Positions 16,295 to 25,424 are shown, counted from the stretch's first letter. The stretch: 64,000 bases of DNA from Candidatus Bipolaricaulota bacterium (GCA_028277345.1 JANQGM010000035.1:1-64000); one strand, 5' to 3'. Numbers and translations: made by a program. The notes: generated by a model from the letters alone, not told the origin.

Positions 16295-16896
16295 CAGTCG
16301 ATGTCCTTTCCACCGCTCGGCAGCGGCGATTGAGGAGGAATGTGAATGAATCGCTGAGTGACCGCCATGAGGATGGCGGCTCCGCCTCCATCGGACGTTC
16401 GATACCCATGGGATTGAGAGGCATCCACGCGATAGCTGTCGCCAGCCTGAAGCGTATAGACCTCGTCCTGGATGAACAACTCAAGCTTGCCGCGAAGCAC
16501 ATAGCCGAACTCTTGCCCCTCGTGCGCTGAGTCGCGTTGATCGCAATGCGGAGGAAACTCGGCGATGAGCAGCTCCTCAATCGGCACATCGGGCAACTGT
16601 CCCGAGAGGTAGCGATAGCTGATCGGAGACCCGCCGATTTGAATGTGAAGCTGCTGGTCCTCGCGGGTTACCTGCGACGGCGCCTCGTGGATGGGCCGAT
16701 TGCTTGAAAAAAGCGATTCGATCGGGATGGACAGCGCGTCGCAAATCGCGGCAAGTGAAACGATCGAGAGCGTGGTCAAATCTCGCTCGACCTGGGAGAG
16801 AAATCCCGTTGACAAGCCGCTTTCGGAGGCCAAAGCCTCAAGCGTCCATCCCCGATTCTTTCGAGCGGAGCGAATACGTGCACCGATGTCGTCCAT
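14922..16896 (-). other. Three-gene amine-oxidation operon under its own regulator (context note)
   Basis: Regulator (16896), electron-transfer subunit (16294) and flavoprotein (13923) follow one another on the minus strand with a one-base overlap and a short junction. The only promoter visible is at 16906-16935. The entry marks the part of the operon nearest the promoter; the last gene ends at 12769. Confidence 0.6.
16294..16896 (-). CDS. XRE-family regulator with cupin sensor domain
   Basis: A 200-residue transcription factor with an N-terminal helix-turn-helix (IGARIRSARKNRGWTLEALA, then SGLSTGFLSQVERDLTT, residues 4-45) and a C-terminal cupin barrel (FGYVLRGKLELFIQ, LQAGDSYRVDASQSHGYR). 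Proteins of this PuuR-like type respond to amines or amino acids and regulate adjacent catabolic operons. It is the first gene of the oxidoreductase operon. ATG 16896 has no ribosome binding site but lies nine bases from a TATACT box, so it is probably translated from a leaderless mRNA. Longer in-frame starts would run through the promoter. Confidence 0.88.
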   Translation of the reverse strand: MDDIGARIRSARKNRGWTLEALASESGLSTGFLSQVERDLTTLSIVSLAAICDALSIPIESLFSSNRPIHEAPSQVTREDQQLHIQIGGSPISYRYLSGQLPDVPIEELLIAEFPPHCDQRDSAHEGQEFGYVLRGKLELFIQDEVYTLQAGDSYRVDASQSHGYRTSDGGGAAILMAVTQRFIHIPPQSPLPSGGKDID

Positions 16897-16901
16897 TGGA
16901 A

Positions 16902-16935
16902 TTTCAGTATATCGAAATCGATTTTCACAATTCAA
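16902..16935 (-). promoter_or_regulatory. Promoter and putative operator of the XRE operon
   Basis: On the minus strand TTGAAT (16935-16930), an 18-base spacer and TATACT (16911-16906) form a promoter. The near-palindrome TTTCAGTATATCGAAA (16902-16917) covers the -10 box and is a natural autoregulatory site for the HTH product. Confidence 0.6.
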
Positions 16936-17012
16936 ATCCCCGTCGTACAGCGCCGGCTTTCGTGAGGCAGCCAGTCTCAGCCAGTACACTGACCCGATTG
17001 AGAGGAGGAAGT

Positions 17013-18080
17013 ATGGACAAACAACGGCTTGAGTTCTTCAAGAAATACATGGGAACCATCTGCCCAACGGGGTACGAGGAAGAGGCGTCTCGCGTTTGGT
17101 GCGAGGAAGCCGCTCGATTCGCCGACCGAACGTGGGTGGACCTGCACGGCAATGCCTTCGCCGTCGTCAACGAGGGAGGAAGTCCTCGAATCATGCTCGC
17201 CGGTCACGCTGATGAGATCGGCCTCCAGGTCAGCTACATCGACAAGGAGGGATACCTCTATTTCACCGGCCTTGGCGGATGGGATCCCCAGATTCTTCCC
17301 GGTCAGCGAGTTCGCGTACAGACGGAAAGTGGCGTCGTTCTCGGCGTCATCGGGCGAAAGCCGATTCACCTCCTCTCACCAGAAGAACGCAAGAAAGTCG
17401 TCAAGATGGAAAACCTTTGGATCGATATCGGCGCCAAGGACGTAGACGAGGCTTCAGCCCTCGTTGCGATTGGGGATGCGGCCGTACTCGATTACGACTT
17501 CACCGAGCTGCGCAATGGATTCGTCGTGGGTCGCGGAATTGACGATCGCGTCGGCGCTTTTACGGTTCTGGAAGCCTCCCGTCTCGCTGTGGATCTGAAT
17601 CCGAAAGCGGCGATCTATGCCGTGGCCACGGTCCAAGAAGAAATCGGCGTTCGAGGCGCGACCACCTCCGCCTTCGGCATCGATCCCAAGGTCGGCATTG
17701 CCGTCGATGTCGGCTTCGCGACGGATACGCCGACCTTGGCGGGAGAAAAGAAGAAGATCGGCGATGCGTCGATGGGGAAGGGCCCGATTGTCACACGCGG
17801 TCCCAACATCAACCCCAAGCTGTATAAGCTCTTCCAACAGGCGGCAACGGCCAACGACATCCCGTATCAGGCTCAGGGCTATCCGCGCCCGACGGGCACC
17901 GATGCCCGCGCCATCCAGACCACGCGCGCCGGTGTCGCGGCAGGTCTGATCGGCATTCCCAGCCGGTACATGCACTCCCCCTCGGAGATTGTCCACCTTG
18001 ACGACATCGTCAATGCCTCGCGCTTGATCGCCCACACCATTGCCGGCATCGACGACGACACAAACCTGATTCCGGGGTAA
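17013..18080 (+). CDS. M42-family metallo-aminopeptidase
   Basis: A 355-residue cytosolic aminopeptidase of the M42 (TET/PepA/FrvX) family, usually a dodecamer that trims peptides. Metal and catalytic residues are visible in LAGHADEIGL (His and Asp), GRGIDDRVGAF (bridging Asp), ATVQEEIGVRG (general-base and ligand Glu pair), AVDVGFATDTP (Asp) and the C-terminal RYMHSPSEIVHLDD (His). ATG 17013 follows GAGGAGGAAGT. Longer in-frame starts overlap the divergent XRE promoter and are not credible. It fits a peptide-using organism. A GC-rich hairpin follows the stop codon. Confidence 0.93.
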   Translation: MDKQRLEFFKKYMGTICPTGYEEEASRVWCEEAARFADRTWVDLHGNAFAVVNEGGSPRIMLAGHADEIGLQVSYIDKEGYLYFTGLGGWDPQILPGQRVRVQTESGVVLGVIGRKPIHLLSPEERKKVVKMENLWIDIGAKDVDEASALVAIGDAAVLDYDFTELRNGFVVGRGIDDRVGAFTVLEASRLAVDLNPKAAIYAVATVQEEIGVRGATTSAFGIDPKVGIAVDVGFATDTPTLAGEKKKIGDASMGKGPIVTRGPNINPKLYKLFQQAATANDIPYQAQGYPRPTGTDARAIQTTRAGVAAGLIGIPSRYMHSPSEIVHLDDIVNASRLIAHTIAGIDDDTNLIPG

Positions 18081-18091
18081 TACGATTCCCA

Positions 18092-18118
18092 ACGGCGGGG
18101 CCTCGTGAGCCCCGCCGT
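18092..18118 (+). terminator. Strong hairpin after the aminopeptidase gene
   Basis: ACGGCGGGGC (18092-18101) and GCCCCGCCGT (18109-18118) pair perfectly around CTCGTGA. Only CTCACCTT follows, with no proper T run, so it may protect the 3' end or act as a weak terminator. Confidence 0.5.
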
Positions 18119-18136
18119 CTCACCTTCCCAAAGGCT

Positions 18137-18165
18137 TTGCACGGCGGGTATCCATCGGCTACAGT
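18137..18165 (+). promoter_or_regulatory. Promoter of the thiamine operon
   Basis: TTGCAC (18137-18142) and TACAGT (18160-18165) are 17 bases apart and lie immediately upstream of the TPP riboswitch. Confidence 0.6.
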
Positions 18166-18169
18166 TGCC

Positions 18170-18256
<87 letters not shown>

Positions 18257-18348
18257 AACACATCCTCACGCGCCGCCGCCACTTGGGCGCAACGGGATTC
18301 GGTCATCCACCCCTCATCCAAAAGCGCATGTGCCCCAGGTGAGGAAGC

Positions 18349-19020
18349 ATGGACAAGCGATTCTTGATTCTGGCCAACGGTGAGTGGGGGGCGGATGCCG
18401 GGCGACGGCTCCAGCCGTTGCTCGCCACGTCCGACGTTGTCATCGCCACCGATGGCGCTCTCGATCGCGCATGCGAGCACGGCATCGCCGTCCATACCCA
18501 CATCGGCGATATGGACTCCATCTCAAACCCTGAGGATCTGGAATCGCGCTACCCCGGGATGGAAATCCTTCGGTATCCGGCTGAGAAGGATTGGACCGAC
18601 CTCGAACTTGCCATCGATTGGGCCTTGGAGCGCACGCCTGCTTCGATTCGCATCTATGGGGCGACGGGAGGGAGGATCGACCACACGCTGGCCAACCTCT
18701 CGCTCCTCGAAAAGGGACTGCATTCCGGCGTTCCCATGCAACTCATCGCCGGCCGCGAAACCGTTCAACTCATCCAGGGCGATCTGCTGTTGGATGAGGC
18801 GCAGATTGGGGATCGCGTATCCCTGCTTCCTGTCTCGCTCTTCTCGACGGTGACGACGCGGGGGCTTCAGTACGCGCTTCACGGCGAGAAACTGTTTCGC
18901 GGGAAGGCGCGGGGACTCTCGAATGTCGTGACGGCCACGCCCGTTCGCATTGGGCTGGAATCCGGCATTCTGGCTGTGATCCATGCGCAAGTTTCGAGGC
19001 AGAGGACGGAACCCTCATGA
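18349..19020 (+). CDS. thiN: Thiamine pyrophosphokinase
   Basis: A 223-residue cytosolic enzyme that transfers pyrophosphate from ATP to thiamine, giving TPP. Diagnostic motifs are HIGDMDSISNPEDL (Mg/ATP site, about 49-62), KDWTDLELAIDWAL, IYGATGGRIDHTLANLSLL (about 105-123) and RGLSNV near the C-terminus. ATG 18349 has GTGAGG as its ribosome binding site, the sequence that the riboswitch platform can mask. It leads a five-gene operon and overlaps the next gene by four bases (ATGA). Confidence 0.93.
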   Translation: MDKRFLILANGEWGADAGRRLQPLLATSDVVIATDGALDRACEHGIAVHTHIGDMDSISNPEDLESRYPGMEILRYPAEKDWTDLELAIDWALERTPASIRIYGATGGRIDHTLANLSLLEKGLHSGVPMQLIAGRETVQLIQGDLLLDEAQIGDRVSLLPVSLFSTVTTRGLQYALHGEKLFRGKARGLSNVVTATPVRIGLESGILAVIHAQVSRQRTEPS

Positions 19021-19808
19021 ATACGGTTGCGCATCGTATCGCCCGACGGTGGAGAGGGCGCGAACTGCTGCGCTGGATTCTGAGTTTGGGCACGCTGTTC
19101 GGGCTGTGGTACGCCGTGATCTGGATCTTTCGCTTCCCCGATTACATCCTGCCGTCGCCGGCCGCCGTCGGCCAGATCCTTTGGAAGGATGCGGCGCTGC
19201 TCGCCAACCATGCCGCGATGACGTTGATGGAGGCCAGTGCCGGTCTGGTCTTGGCGCTCGTCCTCGGCATCGGCATCGCCCTGCTCATGCACACCTTTCG
19301 ATGGGTTCGCTATTTGGCCTATCCGCAACTGGTCTTGTTGCAAGCCATCCCGCTGATCGCGGTCGCGCCCATTGTCATCGTGTGGTTTGGGTTCGGCCCG
19401 ATGGCCAAGGTCCTTGTCGTGGCCTTCGTGTGCTTCTTTCCCGTAACCGTCAACGCCTTTGAAGGGTTCCGCTCGGTCAGCCCGGGGTATCGCGATTTGC
19501 TTGATACCTTCGGGGCCTCACGCTGGAGCCGCTACCGTCACCTCTATATCCCCGCCAGCTTGCCCGGCATCCTGTCCGGCGCCCGGATCGCTGCCACCTA
19601 CAGCGTGCTCGGCGCCGTCATTGGCGAATGGCTGGGGGGATCGCGCGGCATCGGCGTCTATATGACCCGAGCCCAACGCTCCTTTCGAAACGATCGGCTG
19701 TTCGCAGCCATTGTCCTTGTGATGATTCTCAGTTTTGGGTTGTTCAAATTGGTTGAAGCCACGGAACGCTGGGCGACGCCGTGGATGAGGAGGGGACAGC
19801 ATGTCTAG
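19017..19808 (+). CDS. thiX: ABC transporter permease for a thiamine precursor (ThiX-like)
   Basis: A 263-residue inner-membrane permease with about six membrane segments and the BPD-type cytoplasmic loop FGASRWSRYRHLYIPASLPG, which contacts the ATPase. PDYILPSPAAV near the N-terminus is typical of the SsuC/TauC/ThiX group. Position behind a TPP riboswitch, next to a THI5/NMT1-like binding protein, points to import of a hydroxymethylpyrimidine compound such as formylaminopyrimidine. It overlaps thiN by four bases and the binding-protein gene by eight. Confidence 0.88.
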   Translation: MNTVAHRIARRWRGRELLRWILSLGTLFGLWYAVIWIFRFPDYILPSPAAVGQILWKDAALLANHAAMTLMEASAGLVLALVLGIGIALLMHTFRWVRYLAYPQLVLLQAIPLIAVAPIVIVWFGFGPMAKVLVVAFVCFFPVTVNAFEGFRSVSPGYRDLLDTFGASRWSRYRHLYIPASLPGILSGARIAATYSVLGAVIGEWLGGSRGIGVYMTRAQRSFRNDRLFAAIVLVMILSFGLFKLVEATERWATPWMRRGQHV

Positions 19809-20796
19809 CCGAAAACGATGCCTCGTTGTGGCCGCTTTACTTTTATCAGCCGCTCTGTGCCATGCATCAGAAACGAAACCCATTGAGCTCAAGATTGCCT
19901 TGGATTGGACGCCGAATACCAATCACACCGGCCTTGTTGTGGCCCAGCAGCTCGGCTACTTCGAAGACGAGGGCTTGGACGTCGACATCGTACAGCCCGG
20001 GCCGACAATGTCGATCCAATTGGTGGCGACGGGACAATGCGCCTTCGCCGTCTCCATGCAGGAGTACGTCACCATGTCCCGCGCTCAGGGCGTTCCCGTT
20101 GTGTCGATCGCCGCCGTGTTCCCACACAACACATCGGGGTTCGCGATCCCCGCCGCGCTGGAGGTTCAGTCTCCCGCGGATTTCGACGGCTTGCGGTACG
20201 GAGGATGGGGGAGCGACCTGGAGGGCGTGATGCTGCGAACCGTCATGCAGCTGAACGGCGCGACCTTTGAAACCGTTGAGATGTTCAACCTGGGCATGCT
20301 TGACTTCACGACAGCCGTTGAGCGGAACTTCGCTGATATCTTCTGGATCTTCTACGGATGGCAGGGCATTCATGCCAACTTGCGCGGGATCGAGTTCACT
20401 TACCTGCCGCTGACGGAGTTGGCGGATGTGCTCGACTACTACACCCCCGTCATCGTGACCGCCGAAGAAACCATTGCCCAACGCCCGGAGGTCGTGGCCG
20501 CATTCACACGGGCCACCGCCCGCGGCTACGTCTACGCCGCCGAGCATCCCGAGGCGGCGGCGCGCCTGTTGCTGGCCTTTGCTCCGGAATTGGATTCTGA
20601 CTTGGTTTCGGCATCGCAGCACTGGCTTGCCGGCCAGTCGGAGACGGACCTTGTCTCTTGGGGCGTGCAGGACGCGGAGACGTGGGCCCGGTTTGCCGAA
20701 TGGGCCTATGAGAACGGCCTTATTGAGACCGAGATCGATCCGGACACCGCCTATACGAATCGATTCTTGCCCAGCCGTACAGGAGCAGATGAGTGA
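19801..20796 (+). CDS. thiY: Pyrimidine-precursor binding protein (ThiY/NMT1 family)
   Basis: A 331-residue exported solute-binding protein. A signal peptide (residues 1-23, ending in CHASE) precedes the NMT1/THI5 domain: LDWTPNTNHTGLVVAQQLGY, EDEGLDVDIVQPG, and the GWGSDLEGVML loop. These proteins deliver thiamine pyrimidine precursors to ThiXZ. Its TGA overlaps the GTG of the ATPase gene. Confidence 0.88.
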   Translation: MSSRKRCLVVAALLLSAALCHASETKPIELKIALDWTPNTNHTGLVVAQQLGYFEDEGLDVDIVQPGPTMSIQLVATGQCAFAVSMQEYVTMSRAQGVPVVSIAAVFPHNTSGFAIPAALEVQSPADFDGLRYGGWGSDLEGVMLRTVMQLNGATFETVEMFNLGMLDFTTAVERNFADIFWIFYGWQGIHANLRGIEFTYLPLTELADVLDYYTPVIVTAEETIAQRPEVVAAFTRATARGYVYAAEHPEAAARLLLAFAPELDSDLVSASQHWLAGQSETDLVSWGVQDAETWARFAEWAYENGLIETEIDPDTAYTNRFLPSRTGADE

Positions 20797-21527
20797 CTGA
20801 GAGCGTCAGGGTGCGAGGGTTGGAGAAGCGGTTCGGCACCCTTGAAGTGCTACGGCGAATCGATTTCGACGTGCTCCCCGGAGAGTCCATCGCCCTTCTC
20901 GGTCCTTCAGGCTGCGGAAAGACAACGTTGTTACGTATCTTGCTGGGGTTGGATTCCGCAGATGCCGGAACGTTCTCACGTCCGCTGGACCGCGCCGGCT
21001 ACTTGCCTCAAGAAAGCGTGCTCTTCCCATGGAAACGGGTCATGGAGAACATCGAGCTTCCCCTGCAGTTGCAGGGCATCGACCGAACGGCACGGCGAGC
21101 GGCCATCCGCAAGCACTTGGCGATGTTCGGCCTGGTGGGATTCGAGACGGCGTACCCCTCCGAACTGTCAGGCGGCATGAAGCAGCGCGTGGCCTTGCTC
21201 CGTGCGGTCATGACGGGCGCCAAAATCCTGGTGCTCGATGAGCCGTTTGGCGCCTTGGATGCACGGACTCGGCACCAGTTGCAACGTTGGCTGGCAGACG
21301 TTGTTGACCGCCTCAAGATGACGCTGCTGTTCATCACGCACGACCTCGACGAAGCCCTGGTCTTGGCTCATCGAATCCTCGTTCTCTCCGATCGCCCCGC
21401 AACCGTTCTCGGAGATATCCGCGCGGCGACGCTGCCGGAGGGACGGCTCAAGCGTGAATCGCCACGCTATCATGCGGTGCGCGATGAGCTGATCCGTCTC
21501 ATTTCAACGAAGGAAGGGCCTCGATGA
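20793..21527 (+). CDS. thiZ: ABC transporter ATPase of the thiamine-precursor importer (ThiZ-like)
   Basis: A 244-residue ATPase with Walker A GPSGCGKTT (about 36-44), the Q-loop YLPQESVLFPWKRV, signature LSGGMKQRV and Walker B ILVLDEPFGALD, closest to the SsuB/TauB/ThiZ group. The start is GTG 20793, whose GTGA also ends the binding-protein gene. Its own end forms an ATGA overlap with the methyltransferase gene. Confidence 0.9.
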   Translation: MTESVRVRGLEKRFGTLEVLRRIDFDVLPGESIALLGPSGCGKTTLLRILLGLDSADAGTFSRPLDRAGYLPQESVLFPWKRVMENIELPLQLQGIDRTARRAAIRKHLAMFGLVGFETAYPSELSGGMKQRVALLRAVMTGAKILVLDEPFGALDARTRHQLQRWLADVVDRLKMTLLFITHDLDEALVLAHRILVLSDRPATVLGDIRAATLPEGRLKRESPRYHAVRDELIRLISTKEGPR

Positions 21528-22156
21528 ATGTCGATCCCTTTGCCGGGAAAGCGTCCGATTACGACGCCTGGTACGATCGGTTCCCGAACACCTTCCGCTC
21601 CGAGGTCCTCGCGCTGCGTGCCGTGCTCCCGCCCTCAGGCGACTGGGTGGAGGTCGGCGTGGGAACGGGACGTTTTGCCCACGAACTCGACATTCAAACG
21701 GGCGTTGAACCGTCGAACAGCATGGCTCAGCTCGCTCAAGTGCGCGGCATCCGGGTCGTTTCAGGCTATGGAGAGGATCTGCCGCTGGCAACGGCAAGTC
21801 GAGATGCCGTCTTCTTCATCACGGCCCTCTGCTTCGTGGAGGATATTGCACAATGCCTTTCCGAAGCCGCGCGCGTACTGCGGCCGGGAGGTCACTGCAT
21901 CATCGGGCTCCTTCCGGCGGATAGCGCCCTTGGACAAGCCATCGAGGCATCCAAGACCGATGACCCGTTCTTTCGCCATGCCCAGTTGACCTCCGTCGAG
22001 GCGGTCTTCCGGCATCTGACGAACGCCGGATTCTCGATCGACGCCATGCAACATACGCTGATGGGGCATCCAGCCCAATTTGAGGATGCAATTCAAAGTC
22101 CTCACGAAGGCGCGGGATGTGGTTCCTTCGTCGTTTTTCGAGCATGTCAACGATGA
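21524..22156 (+). CDS. SAM-dependent class I methyltransferase at the end of the thiamine operon
   Basis: A 210-residue methyltransferase of the Methyltransf_11 type. Motif I is WVEVGVGTGRFAHEL (about 43-57), motif II follows at SGYGEDLPLATASRDAVFF, and a RPGGHCIIG post-motif is present. The substrate is unknown. The four-base overlap with the ATPase gene ties it to the riboswitch-controlled transcript, so a role in thiamine or pyrimidine metabolism is possible, but members of this family do many things. Confidence 0.82.
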   Translation: MNVDPFAGKASDYDAWYDRFPNTFRSEVLALRAVLPPSGDWVEVGVGTGRFAHELDIQTGVEPSNSMAQLAQVRGIRVVSGYGEDLPLATASRDAVFFITALCFVEDIAQCLSEAARVLRPGGHCIIGLLPADSALGQAIEASKTDDPFFRHAQLTSVEAVFRHLTNAGFSIDAMQHTLMGHPAQFEDAIQSPHEGAGCGSFVVFRACQR

Positions 22157-22185
22157 GAATGCACCCCGGGTTCTCTCACTTTTTG
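22155..22185 (+). terminator. Possible terminator of the thiamine operon
   Basis: GAGAA (22155-22159) pairs with TTCTC (22171-22175) around a GC-rich loop containing CCCGGG, and TCACTTTTTG follows. The stem is short, so this is tentative. Confidence 0.35.
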
Positions 22186-22206
22186 CTGGGTTCTAGAAGA
22201 CCATGC

Positions 22207-22236
22207 TTGACTTCCCTCTGTGAAGGCCTGTAGCAT
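22207..22236 (+). promoter_or_regulatory. Promoter of the lipid kinase gene, giving a leaderless mRNA
   Basis: TTGACT (22207-22212), 18 bases, then TAGCAT (22231-22236). The ATG at 22243 is seven bases beyond the -10 box, at the expected transcription start, and no ribosome binding site is present. Confidence 0.6.
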
Positions 22237-22242
22237 TCCGGA

Positions 22243-23145
22243 ATGGAGGCCAAATCGAGTTTGTTCCTGATTGTCAATCTCATTGCCGGGCAGGGGCGGT
22301 GCAAGGAAGTCTTCCCCAAGGTCAAGGTGGAGCTGGATAAGCGCCGTATTCCCTATGACCTGCACTACACCAACGAACCCATGGAAGCGGTCGATGTCGC
22401 GAAAATCGGTCTCGAAGCCGGGTTTTCCACCATCGTCGCCATGGGAGGCGACGGCACGGTCAACGAAGTGGCCAATGGACTGCTCGGTTCGCAGGCATCG
22501 CTGGGCGTCATCCCCGCAGGGAAGGGGAACGACTTCATTCGCATGCTTGGCATCCCTGCGGATCCCATTCAGTCCATCGATACGCTGCTTGATGGCATCC
22601 CCCGGACCATGGATCTGGGACAGGTCGGCGATGATCGCTGCTTCGTCAATGGGCTGGGCATCGGATTGGATGCTCAAGTCGCTCGAGACGTCCTCAAGAT
22701 GGAGCGGTTGCGAGGCGCGCCCGCGTACCTGTCTGCCGCCATACGCGAAATCTTCCGATTCAAGGCCTTCCCAGTCACCCTGACCACGGCTGACGAGGAA
22801 TTCGTGATGGATTGCCTTTCTCTTGGCATTGCCAACGGCATCTATGCGGGCGGCGGATTCAAGCTCGCGCCGCGCGCGAGCATCGATGATGGGTTGATTG
22901 ATCTTTCCGCTGTGGGCGACTACCCGATCGCCGAGCGCCTCATGCGGCTGCCGCGCGTTCGCGCGGGACAGCATCTGGAGTGGAAGAAGGTCACCTATCG
23001 TCAAGCGCCCGAGGTTAGCGTCTCATCACCAAAACGGCTGATCGCCCACGTCGACGGCGAACCCTATCGTCTGCCGGGAGAATCGTTTACCGTACGCGCG
23101 CTTCCCAACGCGTTGCGCGTTCTGGTGCCCGCTACGTCCGCTTGA
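22243..23145 (+). CDS. Diacylglycerol kinase-family lipid kinase (DagK/YegS-like)
   Basis: A 300-residue cytosolic/peripheral enzyme phosphorylating a lipid alcohol with ATP. NLIAGQGRCKEVFP at the N-terminus, MGGDGTVNEVANGLL (nucleotide site, about 67-81), PAGKGNDFIRMLGIP and the C-terminal DDGLIDLSAV and HVDGEPYRLPGESF are all diagnostic of the DAGK catalytic family. It could be a diacylglycerol kinase recycling lipids, or a YegS-type kinase. Its 3' end overlaps the 3' end of mutL on the other strand by 14 bases. Confidence 0.9.
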   Translation: MEAKSSLFLIVNLIAGQGRCKEVFPKVKVELDKRRIPYDLHYTNEPMEAVDVAKIGLEAGFSTIVAMGGDGTVNEVANGLLGSQASLGVIPAGKGNDFIRMLGIPADPIQSIDTLLDGIPRTMDLGQVGDDRCFVNGLGIGLDAQVARDVLKMERLRGAPAYLSAAIREIFRFKAFPVTLTTADEEFVMDCLSLGIANGIYAGGGFKLAPRASIDDGLIDLSAVGDYPIAERLMRLPRVRAGQHLEWKKVTYRQAPEVSVSSPKRLIAHVDGEPYRLPGESFTVRALPNALRVLVPATSA

Positions 23146-24877
23146 AACGCTTATCCAATTCGGATTTCGCGTAACTCACGATGACGGGCCTGCCGTGGGG
23201 GCAGGTGTAGGGGTTCTCCATCTCCATCAGCTCTTCGACAAGCTCTTGCGCCTCGATCAGGGGAATCGATTCACCAGCTTTGATCGCGGCGCTGCACGCC
23301 AACTGGCTGAGCAGCCGATCGTAGAGCGCATCCTTGACGTTGCCTTCGGCCAGGAGGACGTCGGCGATCGACTCCGCCATCTCCTGAAATCCGCGCATGG
23401 ACTGGAAATCGGAGAGGGAGCGCGGAAATTCGCGGACAAGAAACGTCCCGCCTCCAAACTCATCGAGCACCAGTCCGATCTCGGCCAGTTCATCGAGGTG
23501 AGCGGACAGCAGGCTGGCCTGCTCGAAGGACACTTCGATGCGCGCCGGAAGAAGGAAGACTTGGCGCACGATGCCTGCCGGCCACTCCTTTTGGAGCCGC
23601 TCATAGAGAATGCGCTCATGCGCGATATGCTGATCGACGATATCGAATCCTTCCGGCGTCTCAACCAGCAAATAGGTGTTGTGGATCTGTCCCAGCACGC
23701 GGCGGTCGCCGCGAACCCTCACTTTTTCAGCATCGTTCAGCATCCGGCTGCGTGAGAGCTCGTGTTGGAGATCGAGTCCCAATTGGGGGCGACTCAGCGT
23801 TGCCTGCGATCGTGGAGTTGAGGAAGCGGGAGCCGCCGAACGCATGACGGGTTCGCGAACCGAAGCCGACCGCTCAAGCGGCATGACGACCGAGCGACTG
23901 GAAAGCGCCTTTTGCAGCGCCGCGGAGATCGCGTCCTGGACCTTCCGAGGCTCGGAGAAACGCACTTCCTCTTTGCGCGGATGGATGTTGACATCCACAT
24001 GATCGAGCGGAACATCGACCCCGATGATGGCAATCGGAAAGCTCCCCGGCCTCAGAATGCCGCGATAGGCGCTGGACAGGATAAACGACAGCCCACGGTC
24101 AGAGATGGCGCGTCCGTTGACGATAAACGTCTGATCGCGCCGATTGCCGCGGCGGATATCGGGCCGGCTGATGTAGCCGCTGACCTCGATTCCCTCACGC
24201 GAGGCTTCGATGGGGATCATACCGTCGGCGACGTCGGCTCCGTACACCTGTGCGATCCGATCCAATGTCGTCGATACGCGAGGGGCCGAAAACACGTCTC
24301 GCTCTCCATGCCTCACTTTCCAGCCGATCTCCGGTCGGAGCAACGCCATACGCTGAACCATGCGGTTGATGTGTAGGAACTCGGTACGGGCTGAACCGAG
24401 GAACTTGGCGCGAACGGGCACGTTATAGAACAGATCCTTGACGTCGATCGTCGTTCCCCTGGCGCGGGATGCGGGGGCAAGCTGCGTTGCGCTGCCTTCT
24501 TCCACTGTCAGACGGTGCCCGCTGTCATCGCTATCGCTGCGCGTGAGAATGCTCAGCCGGGAGACGGCGGCCACGCTGGCCAATGCTTCTCCGCGGAATC
24601 CCAAGGTTCGGATTTCACTGAGGTCGGCCTCCGTCTCAATCTTACTAGTGGCATAGCGTTCGATCGACAGTTGCAGGTCCGCGCGATTCATGCCGATCCC
24701 GTCGTCACGAACGGTGATTGCCGTCTTGCCGCCCTCAATCACGTGAATGTCAATGGATTCGCTCTGGGCATCAATGGCATTCTCAAGGAGCTCTTTCACG
24801 ACGGAGGCCGGCCGGTCGATCACTTCACCTGCAGCGATTTTGAGCGTCAATGCCTTTGTCAGTCGTTGAATGGCCAT
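23132..24877 (-). CDS. mutL: DNA mismatch repair protein MutL
   Basis: A 581-residue MutL. The N-terminal GHKL ATPase motifs are ELLENAIDA (about 30-38), VRDDGIGMN, TLGFRGEALASVA and the RGTTIDVKDLFYNVPVRAKF segment. The C-terminal dimerisation/endonuclease domain carries DQHIAHERILYE, matching DQHA(x)2E(x)4E except that A is I, followed by ACSAAIKAGE and CPHGRP, so it should be a nicking-type MutL. No mutS lies beside it in this window. A promoter (TTGTGA 24913-24908, 17 bases, TAGCCT 24890-24885) lies seven bases from the ATG, and no ribosome binding site is seen, again suggesting a leaderless mRNA. Confidence 0.95.
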   Translation of the reverse strand: MAIQRLTKALTLKIAAGEVIDRPASVVKELLENAIDAQSESIDIHVIEGGKTAITVRDDGIGMNRADLQLSIERYATSKIETEADLSEIRTLGFRGEALASVAAVSRLSILTRSDSDDSGHRLTVEEGSATQLAPASRARGTTIDVKDLFYNVPVRAKFLGSARTEFLHINRMVQRMALLRPEIGWKVRHGERDVFSAPRVSTTLDRIAQVYGADVADGMIPIEASREGIEVSGYISRPDIRRGNRRDQTFIVNGRAISDRGLSFILSSAYRGILRPGSFPIAIIGVDVPLDHVDVNIHPRKEEVRFSEPRKVQDAISAALQKALSSRSVVMPLERSASVREPVMRSAAPASSTPRSQATLSRPQLGLDLQHELSRSRMLNDAEKVRVRGDRRVLGQIHNTYLLVETPEGFDIVDQHIAHERILYERLQKEWPAGIVRQVFLLPARIEVSFEQASLLSAHLDELAEIGLVLDEFGGGTFLVREFPRSLSDFQSMRGFQEMAESIADVLLAEGNVKDALYDRLLSQLACSAAIKAGESIPLIEAQELVEELMEMENPYTCPHGRPVIVSYAKSELDKRFKRT

Positions 24878-24962
24878 GCAATGTAGGCTATCCGATTGAG
24901 CGAATTCTCACAATTCGCTTGCCGAGCCGCGTGCTTGTCGGCTATCGTTGGCCGGAGGTCGT

Positions 24963-25424
24963 ATGCACACCATCAGCATGTTGAGACGAACGCTCGGTTT
25001 ATCCAGCGACAACCAAGTTCGCAATCGGATCGAGCGCATCAAGGATCTTCTTTCCGAGCATATCCGACGCGGCCCCAATAACCAGATCTTTCTAACCGAC
25101 CCCGGCCTCGATCTCATGAAGCAATTTCAAGAGCTCTACGATACCGGACTAACCTTAGCCGAAGCGAGTAATGTTCTACACACAAATAGCCTTATAGATG
25201 AATCAAGAACCTCTTCGGTTTCATCTTCTTTTTCACAAAACCGAGCAAAACCAGCAAACGATCTCATCCGGCCTGAATCCACCATCACGCAGCAGTTAAA
25301 TCGCATCCAGGAGCAGCTCGGCGTCCTTGAACGGCAGGTTGCGTCATCAGCGAGCGCCAACCCGCGCGCTGAGGAGCCTCAACCCTGGTGGAGCCGGCTT
25401 CGAGAGGACGTCGATGTCTCTTAA
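24963..25424 (+). CDS. Small predicted DNA-binding protein
   Basis: A protein of 153 residues that I cannot assign to a named family. The first 75 residues look like one or two helix-turn-helix units (MLRRTLGLSSDNQVRNRIERIK, then YDTGLTLAEASNVL, MerR-like in style). A Ser-rich disordered linker (about 78-105) leads to a coiled-coil segment, TQQLNRIQEQLGVLERQV, and an acidic Trp-rich tail. ATG 24963 has GGAGG just upstream. It overlaps the HD-domain gene by 11 bases, so the two products probably act together. Confidence 0.65.
   Translation: MHTISMLRRTLGLSSDNQVRNRIERIKDLLSEHIRRGPNNQIFLTDPGLDLMKQFQELYDTGLTLAEASNVLHTNSLIDESRTSSVSSSFSQNRAKPANDLIRPESTITQQLNRIQEQLGVLERQVASSASANPRAEEPQPWWSRLREDVDVS

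Noticed and set aside
22243-22300. An upstream start for the lipid kinase
   Set aside because: No in-frame start lies between the promoter and 22243.
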